Assembly: GCF_014639795.1 (NCBI RefSeq)
Contig: NZ_BMGC01000024.1
Location: 1-63,267, forward strand
Length of the DNA stretch: 63,267 nt
Direction of reading: 5' to 3'
DNA from: Gordonia jinhuaensis
Lineage (GTDB): Bacteria > Actinomycetota > Actinomycetes > Mycobacteriales > Mycobacteriaceae
Shown here: positions 26,712 through 35,296 of the stretch, one piece after another
Layout of the letters: every line of letters starts with the position of its first letter
How positions within the stretch are numbered: the first letter of the stretch is position 1
Program-made: the position numbers and the translations under genes
The notes under the pieces: generated by a model
What the model was told of the DNA's origin: nothing
What the model saw: the letters and a program-made list of their open reading frames with translations, nothing else
Database searches by the model: none

Positions 26712-27995
26712 GCCGATCGGTGCAGGCGACACCGGAGCCGGAATCTGAGGTTGGCCCACACACGTCTGTGCGTGGCGTCGTCTGATAACCACAAGTGCAA
26801 CCACGACCGTCGCCAGATAGATCCCCAGAGCCAGAGCAGGGTGCGCGGGCAGCGACAACGCAGCGCCGACCCATGCGCCGAGCAGTGCACCGGCAGACCC
26901 GAAAGAGAAAGCCCAGCCCATGATTCGTGCGAATTGCGTGCCGCCGAAACTCATCTGCCGACTGGTCGCGGTGAGAACTGCTGCAACTCGCGACCACACC
27001 CCGCAGAGCACGACAAAGGCCAGCATGAACTTCCACGCGAACGGATTCGGGGTTTCAGTGACCACAATGATCGCAATCGCCAACAGCACGCATCCCGCGA
27101 GGTAGGTACGTTCAATTGCCCGGTCCAACGGCAACCGTCGGCGTACAAACACCGCAACCCACGGTCCGATTGTCGCGCCGACTCCGAAACACACCATCAC
27201 GATTGCCAGCGCCCCAGAGTTCGATCCCGGCATCGCACGTGCGATCCACAGGTAGACGAAGACCCCGGCGACCGTGGATCCGAAACGAATCACGAACTCG
27301 ACAACGGGAGAGCCTGGCCCGGAGGTGAAGAGATCGCCCACGAGTCTGCGGCTGCGATGAGTGCGCGCAACAGCAGCGTTGTCATGCTGGTCGACAGTGT
27401 CACCGACTGTGGAAAGTGTCGTGCGCGAACTGAACCAACGGAATCCACCGCCGATGAACGAGAAGCCAAGATTGACCGCAACGATGACGTTCACCGACAG
27501 TCCGGCCAGCGCCGCGCCTCCCGGCATGGCAAACACGAGACCGAAGAATGCCAGAGCGGAGTAGATGCCGGCGTTGAACTTCAGCGCTTGCGCGTGATCG
27601 ATGGCGGCCACCCTGTGGGCATAGAGTTCTTCGACCACATCACCGACAGCGGGGAACACCGCGGTCACAACGAAGTACCCCACGAGCAGTGGCGTCGCCC
27701 GCGCCGGCACGCACGTCATGGCAACGAGGAAGACCCCCGCCACACAGGCTTCGGTCAAATCCGACAGCACCAGAACACGCCCAGGATCGAACCGGCGAAA
27801 CAGTCGCGCGAGCACCGGCGAAATGAAGGTCAGAGCTTCCTGCCACGACCGTATGATCGCGAGCCAGACAAGTGGAAGCACACCCACCGCGACGAGACCA
27901 TCCGAGCTCCCGTCGACGACCCTGCCGCCGAGGACGGAAAGCAGTAGTCCCATCGCCATCCAGCGCCGCGCGCGAGTGATCACCGAGACGTTCAT
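26520..27995 (-). CDS. MFS-type membrane transporter with an antisense run-through tail
   Basis: About 490 residues from ATG 27995 (28019 also possible). Around 12 hydrophobic segments spread over residues 10-430, for example GYFVVTAVFPAVGDVVEELY and GIYSALAFFGLVFAMPGGAA, fit an MFS-like exporter. After the last helix (LATVVVALVVIRRR) the frame continues for about 70 Arg/Pro-rich residues, the last 64 of them antisense to the VOC gene. That tail is probably an artefact of a lost stop. The substrate is unknown. Confidence 0.65.
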   Translation of the reverse strand: MNVSVITRARRWMAMGLLLSVLGGRVVDGSSDGLVAVGVLPLVWLAIIRSWQEALTFISPVLARLFRRFDPGRVLVLSDLTEACVAGVFLVAMTCVPARATPLLVGYFVVTAVFPAVGDVVEELYAHRVAAIDHAQALKFNAGIYSALAFFGLVFAMPGGAALAGLSVNVIVAVNLGFSFIGGGFRWFSSRTTLSTVGDTVDQHDNAAVARTHRSRRLVGDLFTSGPGSPVVEFVIRFGSTVAGVFVYLWIARAMPGSNSGALAIVMVCFGVGATIGPWVAVFVRRRLPLDRAIERTYLAGCVLLAIAIIVVTETPNPFAWKFMLAFVVLCGVWSRVAAVLTATSRQMSFGGTQFARIMGWAFSFGSAGALLGAWVGAALSLPAHPALALGIYLATVVVALVVIRRRHAQTCVGQPQIPAPVSPAPIGLSATAAHVLVDGSEHSVAAALPDRRRVGLTRHRLIQPPQVAPGILDASERDRPVERRRIGDHR

Positions 27996-28261
27996 CTGAA
28001 TCTCGGAATTCCTGACCATGTCGCCTTCATCAGCATCGTCCCAGATTGTCAGTCACCGTAACCGAGTCGCGGAATGGTCGCATGGGCTGTGACTGGCACC
28101 GGTCATACGCAGCCTCGACCAGCAGCAATCGCCCGATCGTTGCCCCAGGAAGAGCGCCCGACAGGATGATCGATCACATGCGCACGTACGCCGGACCATC
28201 CGCACCGCCGACCGTGACGAACCCCATGGGTACGCAGCTCCACTCCACTGGGAGACAAGCA

Positions 28262-28675
28262 ATGATCAACACCCTCCGCACAACTGTCCTCGCCACCGCA
28301 GCCAGCGCCGCCGCACTCATCGGCGCCTCATCGCTCGCCGGCGGTGCCAGCGCGGCACCGGCTCCGCAGGCGTTCCCCGTCGGCCATTACAACGGACAAC
28401 TGACCGGATGGTCGGCGCCTGCCAACGCGATCTGGTTCGGCAAAGACTTCACCGGCAACAGCGTCATCAACGACACCGTGGTGGGACGAATCGTCCCTGC
28501 CGACGTGTACCGCGCCAACTCCGTGGTCAACGGCCGCCCGGTCATCGTCGTGGACTACGCCCGCTCCGGGCTTCCCGGAGTTCGGGACGAACTCACCTCC
28601 GACGGTCACGGCGGCTACAACGGCGTCGGGATCGCGGGCAACACGCCGGCACTCACGTTCGTACTCCGGCGGTAA
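28262..28675 (+). CDS. small secreted hypothetical protein
   Basis: 137 residues from ATG 28262, after a purine-rich GGGAGACAAGC leader. A long in-frame extension to 28046 is rejected because the signal peptide begins at 28262. The signal TAASAAALIGASSLAGGASA ends in an AXA-type site. The mature ~105 residues (GHYNGQLTGWSAPANAIWFG, KDFTGNSVINDTVVGRIVPA, VDYARSGLPGVRDEL) resemble small actinobacterial exported proteins. Function is unknown. Confidence 0.7.
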   Translation: MINTLRTTVLATAASAAALIGASSLAGGASAAPAPQAFPVGHYNGQLTGWSAPANAIWFGKDFTGNSVINDTVVGRIVPADVYRANSVVNGRPVIVVDYARSGLPGVRDELTSDGHGGYNGVGIAGNTPALTFVLRR

Positions 28676-29093
28676 CGGACTTCGAGTTTCATCGAGCCTC
28701 GCTGGCAACCGACGCGGGGCAACCAGCGCTCGCGCCGAAGCAGCGAGCGCTCGGCTCGACCGTCCAGGCAGACCTCACCACCACGCCCCGGCTCGGAATG
28801 AGGCTGAGACAATTCCGGCATGTCGAATATCGAAGGCCACCAAGCGATCGTGATGGGCAAGCTGTTGGCGTGTGTGATCAGCGGAGCAGGACGATTCACC
28901 TACCCCGAAGAGAAGAGAAGATGACCACCACTGGGATGACCTTCGTGGGGATGGAATGAGCCAATCAGAGTGCCGACGCTGCCGTCTGCACCACCTGTGG
29001 ATTCGTCCACACGTTTTTCAAGCCGGATTCGCTCCGCTGGGTGGTGCAGTCCTGACCCGGCGGTCAGGTCGCGCGTCGGAATGAGAGGCCCAA
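28676..29093. other. 418-bp intergenic stretch
   Basis: No supported gene. A 34-codon frame at 28820-28924 (MSNIEGHQAIVMGKLLACVI at its start) looks partly protein-like and could be a fragment. A short hairpin with 7-bp arms (CCTGACC/GGTCAGG, 29051-29068) lies just past the dnaB stop on the minus strand. It could end that transcript, though there is no U-run. Confidence 0.4.
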
Positions 29094-31316
29094 CTACCCC
29101 CGCGCCATATCCACGAACCGCGACAAATGCAGTTGGTGCGCAACAGTGATTGTGGCGGTCGGCCCATTTCGGTGCTTGCCGACAATGATGTCGGCCTCGC
29201 CCGCGCGCGGGTCGTCACGTTCGAAAGCATCCGGGCGATGCAACAAAATCACCATGTCGGCGTCCTGCTCCAGCGATCCCGACTCACGAAGGTCCGACAC
29301 CTGCGGCTTCTTGTCAGTGCGCTGCTCGGGACCACGGTTGAGCTGGCTGATCGCGATCACCGGCACCTCGAGTTCCTTGGCGAGCAGCTTCAAGCTACGC
29401 GAGAACTCCGACACCTCCTGCTGGCGTGACTCGACCTTCTTACCGCTGGTCATCAGCTGCATGTAGTCCACCACAACCATTTTCAGGTCGTGGCGCTGCT
29501 TGAGTCGGCGCGCCTTGGCGCGGATCTCCATCATGGTGAGGTTCGGCGAGTCGTCGATGAACAGCGGCGCCTCGGAGATCTCGCCCATGCGGCGCGCGAG
29601 GCGCGTCCAGTCATCGTCGGTCATCCGACCAGAGCGCATGTCTCCGAGCTTGATCTTGGCCTCCGCCGAGAGCAGACGCATGACTATCTCGGTCTTGCTC
29701 ATCTCCAGCGAGAACATGGCACACGTCATGTGATGCCCGATTGCCGCCGACCGCAGGAAGTCCATCGCGAGCGTCGAATTGTGCGTGGGCACCATCGATT
29801 CGCCGGCCAGATACAGATGCTCGGGATTGTCCACCTGCACACACCGCACGGGTACCGACGCCACAGCCCGGATCGCGGTGATCACGCGACCGCGACTGGG
29901 ACGACGCAATTCCTTGTGGCGCACCGACTTCGCGTGCACAGTGAACACATCGTCGTCGCCGACGTCCACCCGCAGCCAACCCGTTGACTTGCGCGTGAAC
30001 GAATACCCCAGTCCGGCAATGAGATCCGACAGCACCGCAGTCATGTGCCGGGTGGCGATCGGGATCGTGATCAGACCATCGTCGTCGACGATGCCGCGGG
30101 CATCCAGGATGCCCGCGAGCAACGCACGACGTTGTGGGATGGAACCACGGAGATACTCCCACGGGATACGTCCGCCGAGGTCGGCCATCAACGACATCAC
30201 GTCGACGGGCCCCTCCGCATCGATACGCATCCCGATCTCCGGGTCGTCGAACGCCATTCCGGCCAGCGCCGCCACCGTGTACGGCCCGTACACGAAGTTG
30301 CGGCGCGGCAGATCGATCGGCTTGGCGTTGCGCACAACCGCCTGTCCCACATGGGAGCGCAGTTCATCGGTCGTCAACACCCCTCTGTTGGCGCCCACAT
30401 GAACTGCCCACTGATGCATCGCATCTGCAATGAGACGCGAACCATCAGAGAACTCGACCTCGAAACACGGTCGGTCGGTCATCACCTCGGTGGCAGCAAC
30501 CACCGTCGTGGGACGACCATGTGCGTCCAGGAGTCGATCACCCACCTGGACACCACCCATCGTGGTCCAGCCGGTGGGTGTCGGCAGCGGGGTATCCAGG
30601 CTCAGCGCCTTCCCCACACCCGGTCGCGCGGCGACGATGATCATCTGGCCCGGATGCAGACCGTTGGTGAGTGCGTCGAGGTCGGCGAAGCCGGTCGGCA
30701 CACCGAGTGACAACCCCCCGCGCGAGGCGATGGAGTCGATCTCGTCCATCGTCGGCTGCAGCAGGTCTTCCAGCGGCACATAGTCCTCGGCGGTACGTCG
30801 CTCGGTGACCTCGTACACCTCGGCCTGCGCGCGATCGACCACCTCGGCGACATCTTGCCCGTCGCTACCGGCATAGCCGTACTGGACGATGCGGGTGCCC
30901 GCCTCCACGAGACGACGCAGGATCGCCTTCTCCGCGACGATCTCGGCGTAGTAGCCGGCGTTGGCCGCGGTGGGCACGGTGGAGATCAGCGTGTGCAGAT
31001 AGGGCGCGCCACCGACGCGCCGCAGTTCACCGGCGCGATCGAGTTCGGCCGACACCGTCACGGCGTCGGCGGGCTCGCCACGGCCGTACAGCTCCAGGAT
31101 CGCGTCGTAGACGGCTTGATGCGCCGGACGGTAGAAATCCCCCGGCCGCAACTTCTCGATGACGTCGGCGATCGCATCCTTCGACAGCATCATCCCGCCG
31201 AGAACGGACTGCTCGGCCATCAGATCCTGCGGTGGTTGACGGCCGAACTCCTCGGATGGCGGTGGCTGATCGTCTTGCGGCGCATGTCCACGGTCGTCGA
31301 CCACTGCCACGCTCAT
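29094..31316 (-). CDS. dnaB: replicative DNA helicase DnaB containing an intein
   Basis: 740 residues in the precursor, about 463 after intein removal, the usual DnaB size. The N-terminal domain spans about 25-170 (PPQDLMAEQSVLGGMMLSKD). The RecA-like helicase domain has a P-loop GVGK split from STLAMDF by residues 237-513. Other motifs are VVVDYMQLMTSG, EFSRSLKLLAKELEVPV, ISQLNRGPEQR and the C-terminal GPTATITVAHQLHLSRF. It is the replication-fork helicase. The position downstream of rpsF-ssb-rpsR-rplI is conserved in actinobacteria, though here about 5 kb of other genes intervenes. Without splicing the P-loop is broken, so splicing is needed for activity. Confidence 0.95.
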   Translation of the reverse strand: MSVAVVDDRGHAPQDDQPPPSEEFGRQPPQDLMAEQSVLGGMMLSKDAIADVIEKLRPGDFYRPAHQAVYDAILELYGRGEPADAVTVSAELDRAGELRRVGGAPYLHTLISTVPTAANAGYYAEIVAEKAILRRLVEAGTRIVQYGYAGSDGQDVAEVVDRAQAEVYEVTERRTAEDYVPLEDLLQPTMDEIDSIASRGGLSLGVPTGFADLDALTNGLHPGQMIIVAARPGVGKALSLDTPLPTPTGWTTMGGVQVGDRLLDAHGRPTTVVAATEVMTDRPCFEVEFSDGSRLIADAMHQWAVHVGANRGVLTTDELRSHVGQAVVRNAKPIDLPRRNFVYGPYTVAALAGMAFDDPEIGMRIDAEGPVDVMSLMADLGGRIPWEYLRGSIPQRRALLAGILDARGIVDDDGLITIPIATRHMTAVLSDLIAGLGYSFTRKSTGWLRVDVGDDDVFTVHAKSVRHKELRRPSRGRVITAIRAVASVPVRCVQVDNPEHLYLAGESMVPTHNSTLAMDFLRSAAIGHHMTCAMFSLEMSKTEIVMRLLSAEAKIKLGDMRSGRMTDDDWTRLARRMGEISEAPLFIDDSPNLTMMEIRAKARRLKQRHDLKMVVVDYMQLMTSGKKVESRQQEVSEFSRSLKLLAKELEVPVIAISQLNRGPEQRTDKKPQVSDLRESGSLEQDADMVILLHRPDAFERDDPRAGEADIIVGKHRNGPTATITVAHQLHLSRFVDMARG
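29778..30608 (-). other. DnaB P-loop intein, class 3-like, 277 residues
   Basis: The insertion is between GVGK and STLA. It begins ALSLDTPLPTPTGW, with Ala rather than Cys or Ser at position 1. It ends MVPTHN followed by Ser. Block B has H-Q-W (DAMHQWAVHV), a Cys is in PVRCVQV before the end, and Thr is in PTHN. These are the W, C and T residues that define class 3 inteins. A degenerate LAGLIDADG-like segment (LLAGILDARGIVDDDG) suggests a decaying homing endonuclease. Similar inteins sit at the same site in mycobacteriophage DnaB. Confidence 0.85.
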
Positions 31317-31480
31317 CCACCTCCTGCTGTTCGCGCTCGGTACGAAGTCGGTGCGCGAGACACGTCAACCCCTTACGTGTTTCGCGTACCGCCTTCATAT
31401 CGCCAACCACCGACAAGCCGCGGATGACGACGACACTCCCGAGCACACTAGGTGCGGATGCCGACGCTGCAAAACGTGTC

Positions 31481-31556
31481 TGTGGACGAATCTGTGGACA
31501 CCCTGGGGACGAGCGGGGGATGACACTGTGCGCAACTGTGGGAAGCCTGTGGACAA
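31481..31556 (+). promoter_or_regulatory. cluster of DnaA-box-like motifs upstream of dnaB
   Basis: TGTGGACGA (31481-31489), TGTGGACAC (31493-31501) and TGTGGACAA (31548-31556) lie in the same orientation within 76 bp. The last is a perfect complement of the actinobacterial DnaA box TTGTCCACA. A weaker TGTGGGAAG lies at about 31537. They are 165-240 bp upstream of dnaB. The surrounding 31317-31819 has no gene I can support. Confidence 0.4.
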
Positions 31557-31819
31557 CACGACTTTTTCGCACCGTCACCGCAGGTAGACCGCCTATGGCG
31601 AACCAATGCGCTGTGGAATTGGCATCCGTCGGCGTGTCGCGTCGCATCGGACGCTCGGGCGTGTTGGGCGCTTCGACGTCACCTTCAACCAACACCGTCG
31701 GTCAATCGAATGAATGTCAGCTGAGCGCACGTCGAACATGCGGATCTTGCCGGGTTCCGACCCGACCCGGTACCAATTTGAGATCGCGGTCTGTTCGAGA
31801 TCTCGCTCAGCTACGGTGC

Positions 31820-33445
31820 TCAGAGCACCGCCTCGACCACATGCCGCTTGCGCACCGGCCCGGTGACGACATCGACCTCACGCCGCGCGACCAGTTCAGC
31901 CATACCCGACGTCAACCGATACCCGACCTCGGTCGTATTCGGCACGGTCTCGACCCGATCGTGCAGTACCCCGCTGGCCGCCAGCGTGCGCAGCAAGGCC
32001 TGCGTCGTAGCAGACAGCTCCGCCTCGGGGTCTGTGATCTCCTCTGCTACAGCGTTTTTCGGAACCGCTTCCCCGACGGGTCGGGTGCGGTCGACAAGTC
32101 GAGTGACCGCACCCGTCGGGTCCAGCGTCACCCTGACGTGGCCGTGGGAGCCCATCACCACAGGCACCCCGCCGATCACCTGCCGGTAGTGGACGGTGAC
32201 ATCAGCGACCCGGGGATCGGAGATGTCGGCATCGTCCACCGGCCCACCCGCGTGGTAGGTGGCTGTGGTCCGGTCGTATACGAGCTCGATGCCCTCGGCG
32301 ACACCGAACCGGTCGATCGCACGGTCGGCCGCCGCACGCAGATCCTGATGTGAGGCCAGAGTTGCGTTGCGGTCGGGCTCGCCGAAGGCAACCTCGTAGG
32401 TCCCGTCGTGAGCCATGATGACCTTGCGGCCGCGACCCTGCGCGCACAGAGAACCGTGACCTGCCGGGACCTGACCGTCCAAGCACAGTCCGTACCGACT
32501 CGCCAGTTCGGCGAATGCCTCTGCGTCGCCACGCTTTCGCAGCAATCGCATACGTGTGGGACCGCCTGGTACCTCAAGATTCGCGATGCGGGCGACGCTG
32601 CCGGGCGCGTTGCCCGCCCAGCGCCACCAGTACCAGGCGTTGCTGCCGGCGTCCCCGTAGAACAACCGCTCGTTCCATAGCCGGTCCTGGCATTCCTGCT
32701 GCGTCGCACCGCAGGCGGCCGACGACACGATCATGTTCGTGCTGATGTCGAGGCTCGCATCCTGCCACGCCTGACTGAACGATTTCCCCTTGCCCCATTC
32801 GCTGAAGAAGTTCTTCCCGTAATCCCCACTGTCAACGCTGGTGCTGTGGAATCCGAAGATCATCCGCAGCCCCTTGTTCACCGGGTTCCACGTCGTGATC
32901 GGGGATTGACCGCCCAACACCTCCAGCGACTCACATGTGCTCCAGAACATGTACCGCAGGTACTGGTCTCCGATGCTCATCGACGAGGAAACAGCCCAGT
33001 CCTGCCCTCCCCACGCTGCACCCATCGGTGCGTAAAACGTTCCGTCGCTGGCCATTGCGCCATGTCCCGAGTGATAGAACACGCGAACGGCATCCATCCC
33101 GTAGAAGCCCTGGTAGTCGTCCGTCGACGGCAGATACTCCCACGGCTTCACCCCGGCGTCCTCGAAATAGAAGTTGATCTGGTCGAATTGGTTGACATAG
33201 CTGAGGAACCCTTGTGCGTCCGCGTGAGTGTTCCCGAGATTCCCTGCGCCGGTGTTCGCGTCGAACACCTGGATCGCGCAACCTCCGTACTGGTTGTCGG
33301 GCGCGGCGGCGGTGCCCTCTCCCCGGGCCTGCGCCTGCATGTCGCCGCGCACCGGGAACGGATTCTCGACACCGATCCGACTCGCGCCGACCGTCTCGGT
33401 CGGTGTCGTGGGGGTTGCGGCCGGTGTTGTTGTCGTGCTGGTCAT
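31820..33445 (-). CDS. caspase-like putative peptidase (DUF6345-type)
   Basis: 541 residues from ATG 33445, chosen because AGGAGG lies 7 bases before it; the longer frame to 33496 lacks this. The N-terminal half carries the two motifs of caspase-like or C25-type peptidases: a His motif YHSGHGAMASDG, then a Cys motif FWSTCESLEVLGG about 55 residues later. GFHSTSVDSGDYGKNFF and the W-rich DAGSNAWYWWRWAG follow. The C-terminal half is beta-rich (VYDRTTATYHAGGPVDDADI, PVVMGSHGHVRVTLDPTG). No signal peptide is obvious. I believe this is the DUF6345 family, of unknown function. Confidence 0.65.
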   Translation of the reverse strand: MTSTTTTPAATPTTPTETVGASRIGVENPFPVRGDMQAQARGEGTAAAPDNQYGGCAIQVFDANTGAGNLGNTHADAQGFLSYVNQFDQINFYFEDAGVKPWEYLPSTDDYQGFYGMDAVRVFYHSGHGAMASDGTFYAPMGAAWGGQDWAVSSSMSIGDQYLRYMFWSTCESLEVLGGQSPITTWNPVNKGLRMIFGFHSTSVDSGDYGKNFFSEWGKGKSFSQAWQDASLDISTNMIVSSAACGATQQECQDRLWNERLFYGDAGSNAWYWWRWAGNAPGSVARIANLEVPGGPTRMRLLRKRGDAEAFAELASRYGLCLDGQVPAGHGSLCAQGRGRKVIMAHDGTYEVAFGEPDRNATLASHQDLRAAADRAIDRFGVAEGIELVYDRTTATYHAGGPVDDADISDPRVADVTVHYRQVIGGVPVVMGSHGHVRVTLDPTGAVTRLVDRTRPVGEAVPKNAVAEEITDPEAELSATTQALLRTLAASGVLHDRVETVPNTTEVGYRLTSGMAELVARREVDVVTGPVRKRHVVEAVL

Positions 33446-33525
33446 GTCTTTGCCTCCTGGAAGCGAGTGCCCGCCGATCGTCGGGGGCATTCTCACCGTG
33501 GCTGACCTAGCCGGCCGCGGATCGA

Positions 33526-33619
33526 GTAGTCGACTACCCGATTTGCCGCCTCACCCGGCGGTGTCGCCAGCGAACCGGCACGTATGCGAATTCGTCGATT
33601 TTCGAGTAGTTCACTACTC
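33526..33619. promoter_or_regulatory. two related palindromes between divergent putative peptidase genes
   Basis: GTAGTCGACTAC (33526-33537) is perfect, and GAGTAGT-TC-ACTACTC (33604-33619) has 7-bp arms. Both sit between the caspase-like and papain-like genes, so one regulator could control both. The same pair occurs at 3806-3832. Confidence 0.5.
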
Positions 33620-33687
33620 ATTCGCAGGTGGCCGCAGCGGCGCACAGTGGCGATGTTCGCAGGGCACCCACCTCCAAGGGAGACGTC

Positions 33688-34470
33688 ATGACCACCCAGG
33701 CACAACCACATTCACCGACCACGCTGAAGCTCGGAAAGACTCCGGCCCGGCCCGGAGCTGCCAAGCTCCGGCTGTCGAACTACATCGATACATCTGTATT
33801 GCCCAGTCCGCCGACAGAATTCGGCCACGAGACGCTGATCCCGACATGGGGAATGCTCGGCAACGACCGCTACGGCGACTGCGTCTTCGCCGGTGCCGGT
33901 CACGAGACCATGCTCTGGAACGCCGAGGCCGGAAAGTCCGTCAACGTCGACGCTGATGCGGCGCTGGAGAACTACTCGGAGGTGACCGGATTCAACCCCG
34001 ACGATCCCTCAACCGACAGGGGCACCGATATGGAGGTGGCCGCGAAATATCGACGCAAGACGGGCTTCGTCGATGCCGACGGGAAGCGGCACAAGATCGG
34101 TGCGTACGTCTCACTCGAACCCGGAGACCTCAATGAACTCTGGTACGCCACCTATCTGTTCGACGGGGTCGGGATCGGTGTGGAGTTCTGCTCGCAATGG
34201 ATGGATGCCTTCAACAACCACAAGCCCTGGGATGCTGTCGCGCACCCCAAAATCGAAGGTGGTCACTACATTCCGGCGATCGCCAAACGTTCCGGTGATG
34301 CGACGATCGTCACGTGGGGATCTGGGCAGCCGATGACGGCAGCCGGCTATCAGCAGTTCAACGACGAGTCGCTGGCGTATCTGTCGTTGGAGAAACTGAC
34401 CAACGGCCACGACATCAACGGCTTCGACCTCGCCGCCCTACGCAAGGATCTCGCCGCTCTGACCACATAA
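33688..34470 (+). CDS. papain-fold-like putative cysteine peptidase
   Basis: 260 residues from ATG 33688 with GGGAGACGTC just before it. The motif MLGNDRYGDCVFAGAGHETM places Cys after Gly-Asp as in papain/C39-like folds. A His follows in KIEGGHYIPAIAKRS, and an acidic/Asn partner could be TWGSGQPMTAAGYQQFND. There is no signal peptide. Similar 'YGDC' proteins occur in actinobacterial and phage genomes without known function. It is divergent from the caspase-like protein with shared palindromes, so the two may act in one process. Confidence 0.65.
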   Translation: MTTQAQPHSPTTLKLGKTPARPGAAKLRLSNYIDTSVLPSPPTEFGHETLIPTWGMLGNDRYGDCVFAGAGHETMLWNAEAGKSVNVDADAALENYSEVTGFNPDDPSTDRGTDMEVAAKYRRKTGFVDADGKRHKIGAYVSLEPGDLNELWYATYLFDGVGIGVEFCSQWMDAFNNHKPWDAVAHPKIEGGHYIPAIAKRSGDATIVTWGSGQPMTAAGYQQFNDESLAYLSLEKLTNGHDINGFDLAALRKDLAALTT

Positions 34471-34545
34471 GCCAGGTCCTGAGCTGACCTCAACCTCCCG
34501 GATCGATACTGACCGCTCTGCCCGGCACCCACCGATCCCCGAGAC

Positions 34546-34667
34546 TTCTCCCGCCGATTCACCCCCCGACGAATCGGCGGGAGAACCGGCCGCAACCGGC
34601 CTCCCGGTTGCGGCTCCCAACGACAGTGCCCGGCGGTGCGGCGTGTGCGCGCACCGCCGGGCACTGT
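34546..34667. terminator. three consecutive hairpins in convergent intergenic region
   Basis: Perfect stems at 34546-34560/34571-34585 (15 bp), 34589-34599/34604-34614 (11 bp) and 34623-34640/34650-34667 (18 bp, AGTGCCCGGCGGTGCG core). They lie between the papain-like gene (+) and the SRPBCC gene (-). None is followed by a clear U-run, as is common in actinobacterial terminators. Probably a bidirectional transcription stop. Confidence 0.75.
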
Positions 34668-34763
34668 TGTCGAGCAGCTCGACCGTCCTGCTACTCGACG
34701 ATCAGCCCGAATTCCGGCCAGTCAGGGGTCTCGCCAAAGCCGAAACCCTCTGGCCTGAAACCG

Positions 34764-35228
34764 CTAGCTCGACACCGCTGCGGCCAACCGCCCCAAGGTG
34801 TCCTCGAGCTCGTCCTCGGTGACCAGCGGGAACTTGACCTTCTGCAGCAGGTCCTTGTCGGTCACCTTCGACCAGTCGTAGGTGTGGCGCACGAGTGTGG
34901 AGTCGGGTCCCTGAGATTCCAGCTCCCACACCCATTCCCACCCGGGCGGCTCGGTGCCGACGGGCGCCGTCTGCCATGCGAGCAGCTTGTCTTTCGCATA
35001 TCCGGTCACGTGGTTGTCGGTCTTGTACTCACCACCCATGTGAGCACCCTCCATGTTCATCGTGAACACCTGCCCGACCTCGGTGATCCGATCGCCGTGT
35101 TCGACGCTGCGGATGAACCCCGAACCGTCGAGTTCGAGATGGCGGTGGGGGTTGCTCAGCACGTCGAAGATCTCGTTGACTGGACTGTCGATCACACGTT
35201 CCACGGTCACACTCGTCGTTTCGCTCAT
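34764..35228 (-). CDS. SRPBCC (START-like) ligand-binding protein
   Basis: 154 residues from ATG 35228; a longer frame to 35303 overlaps the divergent gene. It has the polyketide-cyclase/START pattern: VERVIDSPVNEIFDVLSNPH at the N-terminus, a WEWVWELES strand, HTYDWSKVTD and an amphipathic C-terminal helix (EDELEDTLGRLAAAVSS). These proteins bind hydrophobic ligands in a helix-grip cavity. The ligand is unknown. Confidence 0.85.
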   Translation of the reverse strand: MSETTSVTVERVIDSPVNEIFDVLSNPHRHLELDGSGFIRSVEHGDRITEVGQVFTMNMEGAHMGGEYKTDNHVTGYAKDKLLAWQTAPVGTEPPGWEWVWELESQGPDSTLVRHTYDWSKVTDKDLLQKVKFPLVTEDELEDTLGRLAAAVSS

Positions 35229-35296
35229 GACTCCACCGTGCCCAAGGATCGGCCACTTGGCAATGCGGCGTCGCGGCACCGACCTAGACTGCACGA

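Noticed and set aside
26751-27947. Plus-strand frame of about 398 codons opposite the MFS gene
   Set aside because: Highly charged, repetitive shadow; the minus strand has clear membrane helices.
28820-28924. 34-codon frame between the secreted protein and dnaB
   Set aside because: Too short and without family features; mentioned only in the intergenic entry.
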